Of a DNA stretch of 60,186 nt, positions 8,673 through 17,732 are shown piece after piece; position 1 is the stretch's first letter, and every line of letters begins with the position of its first letter. The DNA is from Bacteroidales bacterium (GTDB lineage Bacteria > Bacteroidota > Bacteroidia > Bacteroidales > JAUNSR01). The notes under the pieces are model-generated. The model did not search any database, was not told the origin of the DNA, and saw only the letters and a list, made by a program, of their open reading frames with translations. Where the stretch lies: the NCBI GenBank assembly GCA_030539115.1, contig JAUNSR010000020.1:1-60186 (forward strand), written 5' to 3'. The translations under genes and the position numbers were made by a program.

Positions 8673-9965
8673 TTAGAATTCGCCATCCTCTTCCTCCTCT
8701 TGAGTCATACCAACAATTATCTTGTCAATTCTTAGACCATCAAGTTCGGTGACAGTAAAGGAGATATTGTTCCATTGTATATTATCTCCAATCTGAGGGA
8801 TTTTTTCAAGATGATGAAGCATAAGGCCGCCAACGGTATTAAAAGGGTAGAAATTATATAAATCTTCTTTGTTGATATAGTGTAGAAATTCATAAAAGGA
8901 ACACTGTCCATCGACAATAAGAGATCCGTTAGCTTGTTCCTCTATTTCAGGATTATTGTTCTCTTCGTTTACAGATCCAATAAGCGCTTTAACAATATCT
9001 TTCATTGTAACAATGCCGGAAATACCTCCGAACTCATCCGAAACCATAGCATATTTAAGCTGTTCCTTTTTAAAAAGTTTAAGAGCATTATAAACGCTCA
9101 GCTTTTCATGGAAGTAGTGAACTTTATGAAGAGAAGATTTAATATCAAAAGAAGGATTGTCAAGCTGGCCAAATAAATCTTTGAGGTATATCACACCCTT
9201 TATATCATCAATTCCATTTTCTATTACAGGATAGACATTATAAAGGTTTTCCATTACCTTATGTTTTATATTGCTGTTTGCCTCATTTATGTTTAAGCAA
9301 ACGATATCATGCCTATGAGTCATAATGGAACCGATGTTTCTATCACCAAGACTAAAAACTCTGCCAACAATATCCTCTTCAACTTCACCAACCTCTCCGG
9401 TTTTAGTCCCCTCCTTGATAATCTCTTTGATTTCCTCTTCTGTAACATTGTATTTATTGTCATCTTCAATCCCAACAAACTTAAAAGTAAATGCTGTGCT
9501 TTTAGAAAGAAGCCATACAAACGGGACTGACAATTTGGATAATACTATCATAGGTTGGGAAAAAGTGCAGGAAATGGCATTTGAGTAAGTTAATCCAAGC
9601 CTTTTTGGAACCAATTCACCAAAGATTAATGTTAAATAGGTTACTAATGCCACAATAATTGTTTGAGAGATGTTGTAAGCTAAAGATTGTGACATTCCAA
9701 ATGAAACAAAATATGGGGATAGAAAAGGAGAGAGTTTTTCACCTGAAAACAATCCTGTAAGTATCCCTACCAAGGTGATGCCAATTTGAACAGTGGATAA
9801 AAAATTATCCATATTGTCTATCAGCTTTAAAGCATCTTTGGCTCCTCTTCTTTTTCTTTTTACTTCTATTTCAATCCATGATCTTCTTGTTGATACAATG
9901 GCCATCTCAGTCATAGAAAGAATGCCATTAATAAGAATAAGCGCTAAAATGATTATTATTTCCAT
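8673..9965 (-). CDS. CNNM/CorC-type (hemolysin-like) membrane protein with CBS domains
   Basis: 430 aa. Order of parts: N-terminal DUF21 (CNNM) membrane domain with four hydrophobic segments (residues about 1-190), a Bateman pair of CBS domains (about 200-330, including GDRNIGSIMTHRHDIV and KYAMVSDEFGGISGIVTMKD) and a C-terminal CorC/HlyC domain (about 345-425, YPFNTVGGLMLHHLEKIPQIGD). Homologues are annotated as hemolysins or gliding protein GldE, and structural work links the family to Mg2+ and Na+ transport. The very acidic tail EEEEDGEF ends the protein. It is isolated: the convergent tRNA-Gln lies downstream and a 1.4-kb gene-free gap upstream. No promoter box is obvious near the start. 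Confidence 0.92.
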   Translation of the reverse strand: MEIIIILALILINGILSMTEMAIVSTRRSWIEIEVKRKRRGAKDALKLIDNMDNFLSTVQIGITLVGILTGLFSGEKLSPFLSPYFVSFGMSQSLAYNISQTIIVALVTYLTLIFGELVPKRLGLTYSNAISCTFSQPMIVLSKLSVPFVWLLSKSTAFTFKFVGIEDDNKYNVTEEEIKEIIKEGTKTGEVGEVEEDIVGRVFSLGDRNIGSIMTHRHDIVCLNINEANSNIKHKVMENLYNVYPVIENGIDDIKGVIYLKDLFGQLDNPSFDIKSSLHKVHYFHEKLSVYNALKLFKKEQLKYAMVSDEFGGISGIVTMKDIVKALIGSVNEENNNPEIEEQANGSLIVDGQCSFYEFLHYINKEDLYNFYPFNTVGGLMLHHLEKIPQIGDNIQWNNISFTVTELDGLRIDKIIVGMTQEEEEDGEF

Positions 9966-10388
9966 ATTTTTTTATGTATATTGAATAACAATTATTTAAC
10001 TATTTGGTTGATTCCTAAAATAATATAGAGACAATTGGAGTAAAATGAAAGTTGAATTTCTAAGCTTGTTGAAAAAAAATGAGTTTATATATTAAGAAAA
10101 CATATTGTTATTCTTAGAAAATGATATTAATCTTTTAATATTAAATAAACTGTATTAAGTTTGTATAGGTTTAATGTGAGAAAAATCAAGCGGTATAATT
10201 ATAACATAATCATTAAAAATACTTTTGATTTGGCTGATATAGCTGATTGAAAAATCTTAGGAAATAATAAATAAAAGAAAATGATTAAAAGTAATTGTTT
10301 GATTATCAAAATTATTTTTAATCTTTAATAAGATTTTATATTTTATCTATTTCTGTGATTAGCCAAAGCTTGATTCTCCATACCGGCT

Positions 10389-10577
10389 TTAGACTGAATG
10401 ATTGAAATCACAGTATTTTAATTAATCGGGAACGTTTCCCTTTTTAGTATCCTGTGATAGGATAAAAATGCTTTAGATTGAACAATTTTTATTAACAATT
10501 TATTTTTACATGCTTAGATCGAATAATTGATCAAATTGTCATAATGTTTACTTACTGTAATGATTGATTGAATGATG
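10389..10577. repeat. Four degenerate copies of a ~15-bp motif
   Basis: TTAGACTGAATGATTGA (10389), TTAGATTGAACAATTTT (10473), TTAGATCGAATAATTGA (10514) and a partial GATTGAATGAT (from 10566). Starts are 84, 41 and about 49 bp apart. They may be binding sites for a regulator or a decayed array. Confidence 0.4.
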
Positions 10578-11120
10578 GTCAAACTCTTTTATTTCGTTTG
10601 ACGTAACAAAGATATATTTACCAATTAAAGTGCGTATAATCGAAACGGCTAATTAATGCTAATAAAAAAATTGCTAAAACTCCATTTTGCCGTTATTTAT
10701 AATTCTTTTATTTAACCTCATTTTTAGCAGCTATAAATCTTTATCAATACATCCCTTTTGACTTATAATTAAAATAATCCCTTTTAGCGCAATTAAAATC
10801 ATATTTAAAGATTGATTATTTGTTTTCTGTAATTTTAAATTCTTAATGGTATCCTCTCTTATTTATATGTATTTTAAATAGTAAACGACATGTTTTGAGA
10901 TAAAATTTAAAATCAAAAAATAATTGCAATAGCGCTTTTATTTATGATAAACATTGATTTTCAGGTTATATTCTATATTTATCTTTTCTCAAACCTCTTA
11001 AAACATATAAGAAATTTGATTATCAATTGAAGCAGCAACAGCCAATGAAATGAAGTCGGATCAGCAAATAAAAGTGCCGACCATCTTTCAGACATCAATA
11101 TTTGAGTTATAATATTTAAG

Positions 11121-11208
11121 GTTTTAATAAATACAAGTATAAATCATATCATGTCTTTATAAAAGCATCTATTATCTTGGGAGTTTTAATAAATACAAGT
11201 ATAAATCA
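11121..11208. repeat. Two identical 26-bp direct repeats separated by 36 bp (CRISPR-like unit)
   Basis: Copies at 11121-11146 and 11183-11208 are identical; each starts GTTTTAATAAATACAAGTAT and ends AAATCA. The 36-bp spacer (11147-11182) is unrelated to the repeats. The size and spacing fit a minimal CRISPR repeat-spacer-repeat, but there are only two copies, no third copy at the expected 62-bp interval, and no cas gene in the window. It could equally be a pair of protein-binding sites or a target duplication. Confidence 0.45.
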
Positions 11209-11218
11209 GATAAAACAG

Positions 11219-11258
11219 CAAGCCCCTCTTTCAAATTATTATTTAAAAGAGGGGCTTG
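11219..11258 (-). terminator. Hairpin terminator downstream of the GH20 gene
   Basis: A 13-bp perfect stem (11219-11231 with 11246-11258) with a 14-nt AT loop. On the minus strand it is followed by CTGTTTTA and on the plus strand by TTTGC, so it can act in either direction. It lies 97 bp past the hexosaminidase stop. Confidence 0.7.
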
Positions 11259-11354
11259 TTTGCATTTAGCATAAAAGCTTACAATGAAGTTTTGAAATTA
11301 TTATCAATCCATAATAATCATTCAAACATTTATTAAATAGTAAAGCTTAAAATA

Positions 11355-13688
11355 CTAATCAATAGCTATTTCATCAACAAAAATGAAAGCAGGGCTTCCT
11401 GCACCTGAATGCCATTTAGGAAGAGTAGGAGTGGAATTGATTACTACTTTAACAAATTTGGCTTTTACAGGTTCAAAATCGATTGTGTAATCATAAATCT
11501 GATCTTTATCATCTTTTGTAAGGATGTCAATCTTTTTAGAGGCAACAGTTTTAAATTCTTTACCATCATTGGAAACAGATATAGTCGCTCCAGTGGCTCC
11601 CATTATCCAATCGCCTTTAACAACAAGGGTAGAGAAAGAACACTTAGAGATTTCTGTCTCCTCTTTCATGTCAATAGTTGCATCAATGTCATTTCCTGCA
11701 AAACCTAACCAACGTCCTGTTTTATAGTTTTGATTACCTTTCATTCCATCATTTAAAGTAATTGCACCATTAAAGGTATATCCTTTATTAGGCTGAGAAG
11801 CTAAAGTAATTGGCTTTAAAGATGCTTTACTTAAATTGATACTTTGAGAAAGTGTGCGGCTTTTTTTATCTCCATAGAAAATGCATGCACGTAATTCAAT
11901 CGATTTATTAATCTTCAACGGTTCTGTATATAATTCTGAAGACTGAGTCGGTTCAGTTCCATCAAGAGTATATCTTATTTCTTTAGTAGAATCAAGAGAC
12001 GATAGGTCAATAATCATAAATCCGTTTTCAGTGTCAGTATTATACTGAGCTCTAACATCATATATATGTTTGGCATAGTTATAATTCTCTCTATCATAGA
12101 TAGCTACAAGATTAGGCAGTCTTTTTAGGAAGTCATCATAATTCTTATCCTCAGGATTTGTCCATTGAACCTCAGAAAGAGCGGCAATACGAGGCATTAC
12201 CATGTATTCAACTTGAGAGAAAGTCTTGATATATTCAGTCCAAAGGTTAGCCTGACATCCGATCACATAATTTCTTTCATCTCCTTCAAGAGTTGCAGGA
12301 ACGGGTTCAAATTCATAAACACGGTCAAGAGGAGTATAACCACCGATTGCAAGAGGTTCTAAATCAGTTTCAAGACTTTGATAATGATCAAAATAAACAT
12401 ATCCGCCCGGAGTCATAATAACATTATGCTTTTGTTTTGCAGCTTCAATTCCGCCACCCATTCCTCTCCAAGACATCACAGTAGCATTGGGAGCTAATCC
12501 TCCTTCAAGAGTTTCATCCCATCCGATAATATCTCTTCCTTTGCTGTTAACAAATTTCTCCATTCTGTTAATAACATAACTTTGAAGATATTCTTCAGCT
12601 GAATGTTTTGAGTCTTTCTTTATACCAAGCTCCTTGATGAGTTTTTGGCATTTTGGACATTTAGCCCATCTTGTCTTAGGACATTCATCACCTCCAATAT
12701 GGATATATTGTGAAGGGAAAAGCTCAATCACTTCCTCAAGAACATTTTCAAGAAAAACCATAGCATCTTCATTGCCTGCACAAATGACATCATCGAAGAC
12801 GCCAAATTCAGGAGAAACTTCATAAGGACCACCTGTGCAACCATACTCAGGATAAGCATGAAGTGCAGCCAACATATGACCAGGAAGGTCTATTTCAGGA
12901 ATAACATTGATAAATCTTTCATCAGCATAAGCGATGACCTCTTTAATCTCCTCTTGAGTAAAGAACCCTCCGTAAGGTTTATTGTCAAAATCGCCTGAAT
13001 TTCTACCTATAGTGGTCTTTTTACGAATAGACCCAAGTTCAGTCAACTTAGGGTATTTCTTTATTTCAATTCTCCAGCCTTGATCATCTGTCAAATGCCA
13101 ATGAAAATTATTTATATTATGAAGTGCCAAAATATCGATATATCTTTTTATAGAATCTACACTGTAAGTGTGACGTCCTACATCAAGATGCATACCACGA
13201 TAGGAAAAACGGGGAGCATCTTCAATATTTACAGAAGCAAGTTCGATTGCTGCTCCTTGTGCAACAGCAGGAATAGACTTTCTTAGAGTCTGAGCACCAT
13301 AGAAAACACCATTTTCAGTTGATCCTGAAATCTTAATTAAATTAGGATTTATATTAATTAAATAACCCTCTTTATTCTCTATAGAATTGTTAATGTCAAG
13401 AATAATAACATTTTTATCTTCTGGGGAAGTCGTTGTTGTAAGTTTATAACCGGTAGCATCTTCAATATAATTTGATAGCTGATTGGCAACATTCTCAAGT
13501 TTCTTGTTTCCTTCAGTATAGGAAATCTTTGTAGATTGGCTTAAAATAAAAGGATTTCCTTTGTGTAAAGTGATTTTTTGTGGTTTGGGAATGACGTCAT
13601 AGTCTGCATTCACCTTTTTGCTTCCATTGCACGAACTAAACATAATAGCCGCCATGGATAGTAGGAATAGGTTATTAAAAAATCTCAT
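11355..13688 (-). CDS. Beta-N-acetylhexosaminidase, GH20 lipoprotein
   Basis: 777 aa secreted glycosidase that would remove terminal GlcNAc/GalNAc from glycans. The N-terminus is a lipoprotein signal with a likely lipobox ending at C20 (MFSSC), so it is anchored in the periplasm or on the outer membrane. Residues about 28-155 are the GH20b domain. The catalytic TIM barrel starts near 160 (RFSYRGMHLDVGRH) and has the family acid pair D334-E335 in HIGGDECPKTRW. After about residue 555 come a chitobiase-like C-terminal domain (YTLDGTEPTQSSELY) and a discoidin-like domain reaching IFVDEIAID. Length fits Bacteroides exo-hexosaminidases. No SusC/D pair adjoins it, so it is an orphan glycosidase. 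Confidence 0.95.
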   Translation of the reverse strand: MRFFNNLFLLSMAAIMFSSCNGSKKVNADYDVIPKPQKITLHKGNPFILSQSTKISYTEGNKKLENVANQLSNYIEDATGYKLTTTTSPEDKNVIILDINNSIENKEGYLININPNLIKISGSTENGVFYGAQTLRKSIPAVAQGAAIELASVNIEDAPRFSYRGMHLDVGRHTYSVDSIKRYIDILALHNINNFHWHLTDDQGWRIEIKKYPKLTELGSIRKKTTIGRNSGDFDNKPYGGFFTQEEIKEVIAYADERFINVIPEIDLPGHMLAALHAYPEYGCTGGPYEVSPEFGVFDDVICAGNEDAMVFLENVLEEVIELFPSQYIHIGGDECPKTRWAKCPKCQKLIKELGIKKDSKHSAEEYLQSYVINRMEKFVNSKGRDIIGWDETLEGGLAPNATVMSWRGMGGGIEAAKQKHNVIMTPGGYVYFDHYQSLETDLEPLAIGGYTPLDRVYEFEPVPATLEGDERNYVIGCQANLWTEYIKTFSQVEYMVMPRIAALSEVQWTNPEDKNYDDFLKRLPNLVAIYDRENYNYAKHIYDVRAQYNTDTENGFMIIDLSSLDSTKEIRYTLDGTEPTQSSELYTEPLKINKSIELRACIFYGDKKSRTLSQSINLSKASLKPITLASQPNKGYTFNGAITLNDGMKGNQNYKTGRWLGFAGNDIDATIDMKEETEISKCSFSTLVVKGDWIMGATGATISVSNDGKEFKTVASKKIDILTKDDKDQIYDYTIDFEPVKAKFVKVVINSTPTLPKWHSGAGSPAFIFVDEIAID

Positions 13689-14040
13689 GTCTGATGTATT
13701 TGTGAGTTGTTAAGAATAAATTTTGTATCGATGTGATGAAAAAACAATCAATATTTCTTTTTGGACATAAATAGATTTCAGATTCAAAAAGAGCCATAAT
13801 AATGTGATAATTTTTAGCGTTGCAATATATATAAATTTTATTTTAAATAATGTAGTTAAGTTGTTTAAAAATATTATTATAGGTGTAGATTTGCTTAATA
13901 ATTTTAATTTACCACCAATAAAAGATAGTTTACTTTTAAATTAAAGCTTAAATATCATTTTACAGGATGCAAATATTATTATAAATGTTTGTCGGAAAAT
14001 AAAGTAAAGATCATTATTCATCATACCGAACCATAATTAT

Positions 14041-14240
14041 TTAAAACATTTGAGGAATATATTTGGCAAGGAAATAGCCATCTGCAAGCAACCATATAAG
14101 TAGCATAAAGGCAAGTATAAAAGGTTTAGGACCGGCTGTTTTAAATTTATTGAAATTGGTTTCTACCCCAAGAGCTGTCATAGCCATCGTTGGAAAAAGA
14201 GTGCCAACATCAGTTTTGAATATGTATTTATATTTAAAAC
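14041..14240 (-). pseudogene. C-terminal remnant of a YeiH-family (UPF0324) putative sulfate exporter
   Basis: Reading the minus strand from about 14240 to a TAA at 14041-14043 gives about 65 residues with no start. They include TLFPTMAMTALGVETNFNKF, then KTAGPKPFILAFMLLIWLLA and a short tail. This resembles the last cytosolic loop and final membrane helix of the YeiH/UPF0324 transporter family (family length about 330-350 aa). The frame is closed upstream by a stop inside AT-rich sequence with no trace of the other helices, so most of the gene has been deleted. The assignment rests on the AMTALGVETN and AGPKPF motifs and was made by eye. Confidence 0.7.
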
Positions 14241-14525
14241 ATTGTATTTATTTTATGGTTTCGTTTATATATCTTTTATTTTCAGATTAATATAAAAATG
14301 TTTTTTACAAATTTTTTTTTCAAGGATATAAGCTTTCGGTTAGATATTCCGATTTCATTTATATAGTTTAATTTTTATTTTGAACTATCAATAAGCCGCA
14401 AGTATGTATTGTTTGTAAATAAGCTTTATCTTAATAACTGACATTTCTATTCTTTCTTAGATTGATTTTTAAATCTGATTCAATAAACCACTTTAAGACA
14501 TTAATCAATCATATCGATAAAAAGA

Positions 14526-14565
14526 AATAATCCCTGTTATAGCCAATAGCATAACAGGGATTATT
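14526..14565 (-). terminator. Terminator of the Gfo/Idh/MocA - isomerase operon
   Basis: A 15-bp perfect stem (14526-14540 with 14551-14565) and 10-nt loop. On the minus strand it is followed by a T-rich tract (TTTCTTTTTAT). It lies 53 bp past the isomerase stop. Confidence 0.85.
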
Positions 14566-14617
14566 ATAAAAAAGAACTTTATGATTATGTTATATCATAT
14601 TTTTTGGGAAGCTCTTT

Positions 14618-15475
14618 TTAAAGAGTTGCAGTTTTTTCATTAAAATATTTGATACATTTTTCTATATCAGGTACAGAATTATCCCAATTATTTTCATATT
14701 CTATAGAAAAATATCCTTTAAAATTCTGGCGTTTAAGCTCTTTAAGCATATCAACAACATTCAGAACTCCATTTCCCCAAATAACATCTGGCATTTCAGA
14801 CTCTCCATTTTTCTTTTGTGCAATATCTTTAAAATGCAGCGAAACAATTCTTCCCTCAAGTTTCTTTAGACATTCTATCTGATTAAGACCCTCTCTTCTC
14901 CAGTGACCGACATCAGCACAAGAGCCGATAAGAGGAGAACGAGATGAAATGTTTAATAACAATGAATCCGGATCCCAATAATATGATGGTTTAGGATGAT
15001 TATGAACTGCAACTTTCACGCCGTAAACTTTTGCCATCCATTCCACTTTATCCCATTGCTTAACATCCGGTTCGCAGGATATAAACTCAATATCCATATT
15101 TTTTGCAAACTTGAAGATATCTCTCCACTGAGATTCGTTATCTGGAACAATAACACCCATTCCAACAATTTTAATATCCTTTTTTAGGGCAAGTTCTTTT
15201 ATTTCTCTTGCAATTTTTGGATCCATATCATAATTGAAAACTTTATCACCCCATTTGTCACCCAAACGATGGCCCGGATAAACCTCTATGTAATGCACTC
15301 CAAGCTGCTGAGTCTTATTTAAAGCCTCTTCCAAAGAAAATTTGTGAAAAGAATATGATTGAATAGATATCTTCCAATCTTTAGTAGGATTGATTTGCTG
15401 AGCCTCAACAACATTAAAGCCGCACAAAATAATCGATAATAATAATGTGAAGGATATATTTTTTATATAATTCAT
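14618..15475 (-). CDS. Secreted sugar phosphate isomerase/epimerase-like TIM-barrel protein
   Basis: 285 aa. The signal peptide is MNYIKNISFTLLLSIILCGF followed by NVVEA, with likely cleavage after A25, so it is periplasmic. The rest is an AP-endonuclease-2/xylose-isomerase-like barrel: SIQSYSFHKFSLEEAL, YIEVYPGHR, VAVHNHPKP, SCADVGHWRREG, ISLHFKD-type strand (IVSLHFKDI) and the final FSIEYENNWDN. The His, Asp and Glu residues of these strands are the usual metal ligands. Many homologues act on sugars in Bacteroidota glycan loci, often beside Gfo/Idh/MocA oxidoreductases, as here (34 bp after that gene). The substrate is unknown. Confidence 0.88.
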   Translation of the reverse strand: MNYIKNISFTLLLSIILCGFNVVEAQQINPTKDWKISIQSYSFHKFSLEEALNKTQQLGVHYIEVYPGHRLGDKWGDKVFNYDMDPKIAREIKELALKKDIKIVGMGVIVPDNESQWRDIFKFAKNMDIEFISCEPDVKQWDKVEWMAKVYGVKVAVHNHPKPSYYWDPDSLLLNISSRSPLIGSCADVGHWRREGLNQIECLKKLEGRIVSLHFKDIAQKKNGESEMPDVIWGNGVLNVVDMLKELKRQNFKGYFSIEYENNWDNSVPDIEKCIKYFNEKTATL

Positions 15476-15509
15476 AAACTATTTATTTTAAATGTATTAT
15501 TTGTTTATT

Positions 15510-17024
15510 TTAAATAACAGGCATTGCAGGTAAAGAGAATCCATTCTCATAAGTGTGCTTTATCCATTCGTTTGCCATATCCAATGCATTAAATTCTGCA
15601 AAGCGACGGTCGAAACGAGGGTCACCATCGATAACTTCATAATTATCCAGAGTAACAATCTTAATTTTATCTGTAGGAGATATATTAGTAAACTTCATAT
15701 TTTCTCCATCCCATTTTAACTCTCTGTGCAATCCTTGCGGACCGCCCAATCTAACTGCTAAAACACCCATTACAACCATTTCATTAAATGGGCCGGAGAA
15801 AGAAAAGTTTGAAGATGATTCCGTCCTGTTTTCAGGTGATTCTTTACAAGCTCTAATCCAATCCTGTTCATGAGCATTGGTATTCCAAATATCACCATGA
15901 CCTCCCTCCACTCTTCTATAAATTGGGGTTGGTTCTTTATAATCTTTCATCCTTGCAACAGGCAAAAGAGTTGGATTCATACCATAACAGCCTGTCATAA
16001 TCTTGCCTTTTGAACCGACAAAAATTATTCCGCCATTTTCATCTCCCATCATTTCACCATCAGCCAATTCTTTAGGCCTTTCAGGAAGCAATCCACCGTC
16101 ATACCAATGAACTTTTACTTCAGGCATTTTTACCTTGCCTTTATTTTTCCTTGCAGGGAAAGTATAAATAACTTCTTCAGCAATAGGAGGAGAATAGAGA
16201 TTACTTAGTGATGAACTTCCAAACACAGCGGTAGGATATTTTAAGTCAAGAGCAAGGAAAATAGGATCCATAATATGGCAAGCCATATCACCAAGAGCAC
16301 CTGTCCCAAAATCATAAAAGCCTCTCCAATTCCAAGGAGTATAGGCAGCATTATAAGGACGCATCTTTGCAGGACCTATAAACAATTCCCAATCAAGGTC
16401 TTTAGGGCATTGTTGAGGTGAGGGTTCTTGCAGACCTTGTGGCCAAATAGGACGATCGGTCCAGCAATAAACTTCTGTAACCTCTCCAATAGCACCATCC
16501 TGAATCCATTCTGCAATTCTTCTTGTCCAATCAAAGGAATTTCCTTGATTACCCATTTGAGTCGCAACTTTATATTTCTTTGCAAGATTTGTCAACAGTC
16601 TTGATTCATAAACTGAATGAGTAAGAGGTTTCTGAGTGTAACAATGTTTACCTAAAGTGATTGCGTGAGCGGTTATACCTGCATGAGAATGGTCTGGAGT
16701 AGCAACCATAACGGCATCAATTGATTTTCCCATTTTATCAAACATTTCACGCCAGTCTTTAAATTTCTTAGCGTTAGGGTAATCATTAAATGTTTTAGCT
16801 GCGTATTTCCAGTCAACATCACAAAGCGCAACAATATTTTCAGTGCTCATATTTGATAAGTTGCGTCTTCCCATCCCTCCAATTCCTATTCCGGCAATGT
16901 TCAATTTGTCGCTTGGAGCGGTAAAACCAAAAGAACGCCCCATTACATGAGACGGCAGAATTGTCAATCCTGCAGAAAGTAATGCAGAATTTCTTAAAAA
17001 TTCTCTCCTGGATATATTTTTCAT
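15510..17024 (-). CDS. Gfo/Idh/MocA family oxidoreductase with Tat signal
   Basis: 504 aa. The N-terminus carries a twin-arginine motif (SRREFLRNSALLSAGL, R6-R7), so the protein is probably exported folded with its cofactor. The Rossmann NAD(P) motif is GIGIGGMGRRNL, followed by ALCDVD, VATPDHSHAGIT and the family's (E/Q)KP segment as CYTQKPLTHS. The large C-terminal substrate domain includes WNWRGFYDFGTGALGDMACH, typical of the secreted Bacteroidota subgroup. Such proteins oxidise or use NAD catalytically on sugars; the substrate is unknown. It is the first gene of a two-gene operon with the TIM-barrel isomerase. Confidence 0.92.
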   Translation of the reverse strand: MKNISRREFLRNSALLSAGLTILPSHVMGRSFGFTAPSDKLNIAGIGIGGMGRRNLSNMSTENIVALCDVDWKYAAKTFNDYPNAKKFKDWREMFDKMGKSIDAVMVATPDHSHAGITAHAITLGKHCYTQKPLTHSVYESRLLTNLAKKYKVATQMGNQGNSFDWTRRIAEWIQDGAIGEVTEVYCWTDRPIWPQGLQEPSPQQCPKDLDWELFIGPAKMRPYNAAYTPWNWRGFYDFGTGALGDMACHIMDPIFLALDLKYPTAVFGSSSLSNLYSPPIAEEVIYTFPARKNKGKVKMPEVKVHWYDGGLLPERPKELADGEMMGDENGGIIFVGSKGKIMTGCYGMNPTLLPVARMKDYKEPTPIYRRVEGGHGDIWNTNAHEQDWIRACKESPENRTESSSNFSFSGPFNEMVVMGVLAVRLGGPQGLHRELKWDGENMKFTNISPTDKIKIVTLDNYEVIDGDPRFDRRFAEFNALDMANEWIKHTYENGFSLPAMPVI

Positions 17025-17139
17025 AATGATTAAATTTTATCAGAGTATTATTTGTGATTTTATCAATAAATAAAGGATGTCAAATAAAATATTGGAACAA
17101 TAAAATTGAGAAAATATTTAAACTATAAATATGACATAA

Positions 17140-17415
17140 TTATTTATTTTCCTCAAAATTAAAATTATATCCCGGTCTGAATTTTATGGTCCTTTTAGCC
17201 GGAATAATTATTTTTTGTCTGGTAATGGGATTTACTCCAACTTTTTCGGCTTTATCAAAGACAGAAAAACTGCCAAAGCCCTTAATAATTACTCTTTGAT
17301 TAGAAAAAAGAGCCTCTTCAATTGATTTAAAACAGGCTTCAAGAGCCTTTAAAGAATCCTCTTTGTTTAAACCTGAATATTCTGAAATAGAATTTACTAA
17401 ATCTGATTTGTTCAT
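17140..17415 (-). CDS. HU/IHF family DNA-binding protein
   Basis: 91 aa nucleoid protein that bends DNA as a dimer. The helical N-terminal part (NKSDLVNSISEYSGLNKEDS) is followed by the beta-arm region: VIIKGFGSFSVFDKAEKVGV, NPITRQKIIIPA, and a FRPGYNF end. The family signature GFGSF and the intercalating proline region (NP) are intact. It is a lone gene with a good promoter at 17499-17530. Confidence 0.95.
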   Translation of the reverse strand: MNKSDLVNSISEYSGLNKEDSLKALEACFKSIEEALFSNQRVIIKGFGSFSVFDKAEKVGVNPITRQKIIIPAKRTIKFRPGYNFNFEENK

Positions 17416-17498
17416 TTGGTATTTGTGTTTTTCTCCAATAAGGGAGGTATATTTAAAGAATTAGATTTAATAGTAATCTTATGTTTGCACTTGTAAAA

Positions 17499-17530
17499 CA
17501 AATATATAGTTTTAATAACTATTTAACAAA
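17499..17530 (-). promoter_or_regulatory. Promoter of the HU gene
   Basis: Read on the minus strand: TTTG (17530-17527), 20 bp, TATATTTG (17506-17499). The start codon is about 84 bp downstream. Confidence 0.75.
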
Positions 17531-17732
17531 TAAGAAAAAGACAAAAAGTTATAGTAAATGTTGTTTTTTTAAATAAGGCAATAAAACTATAAATAGTGGG
17601 CTTTAGGGTATAATATTATGAGGATAAAAAGATATATTTACCTGATTTTTATATTAAGCAAGTAATTGGATACATACATTATAGTAATGTATCTCTTATT
17701 TTTTTATCGGTAAATTTTTAAATCAACAGCGT

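Larger units (their letters stand above)
9966..11354. other. 1.39-kb gene-free AT-rich gap with repeats and palindromes
   Basis: No convincing gene on either strand. Contents seen: four degenerate copies of a TTAGATTGAA-like motif (10389-10577); the palindromes GGGAACGTTTCCC (10428-10440, followed by TTTTT), TATCCTGTGATAGGATA (10448-10464) and GTCAAAC/GTTTGAC (10579-10602); a minus-strand -7-like box (CAAAGATA at 10607-10614); a less AT-rich island at about 11029-11110 with short open frames on both strands (possible decayed gene); a pair of 26-bp direct repeats (11121-11208); and a strong hairpin (11219-11258). The rest is simple AT-rich sequence. It may hold an untranslated RNA or be the scar of a deleted element. 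Confidence 0.6.
13689..14617. other. Gene-free stretch around the YeiH remnant
   Basis: Between the GH20 start and the TIM-barrel stop there is only the transporter remnant (14041-14240) and a terminator (14526-14565). The remaining sequence is very AT-rich; 13689-14040 should hold the GH20 promoter, but I see no convincing TAnnTTTG box there. Confidence 0.6.

Noticed and set aside
9309..9588. Plus-strand open frames inside the CorC-type gene
   Set aside because: Antisense to a conserved protein, no motif of their own.
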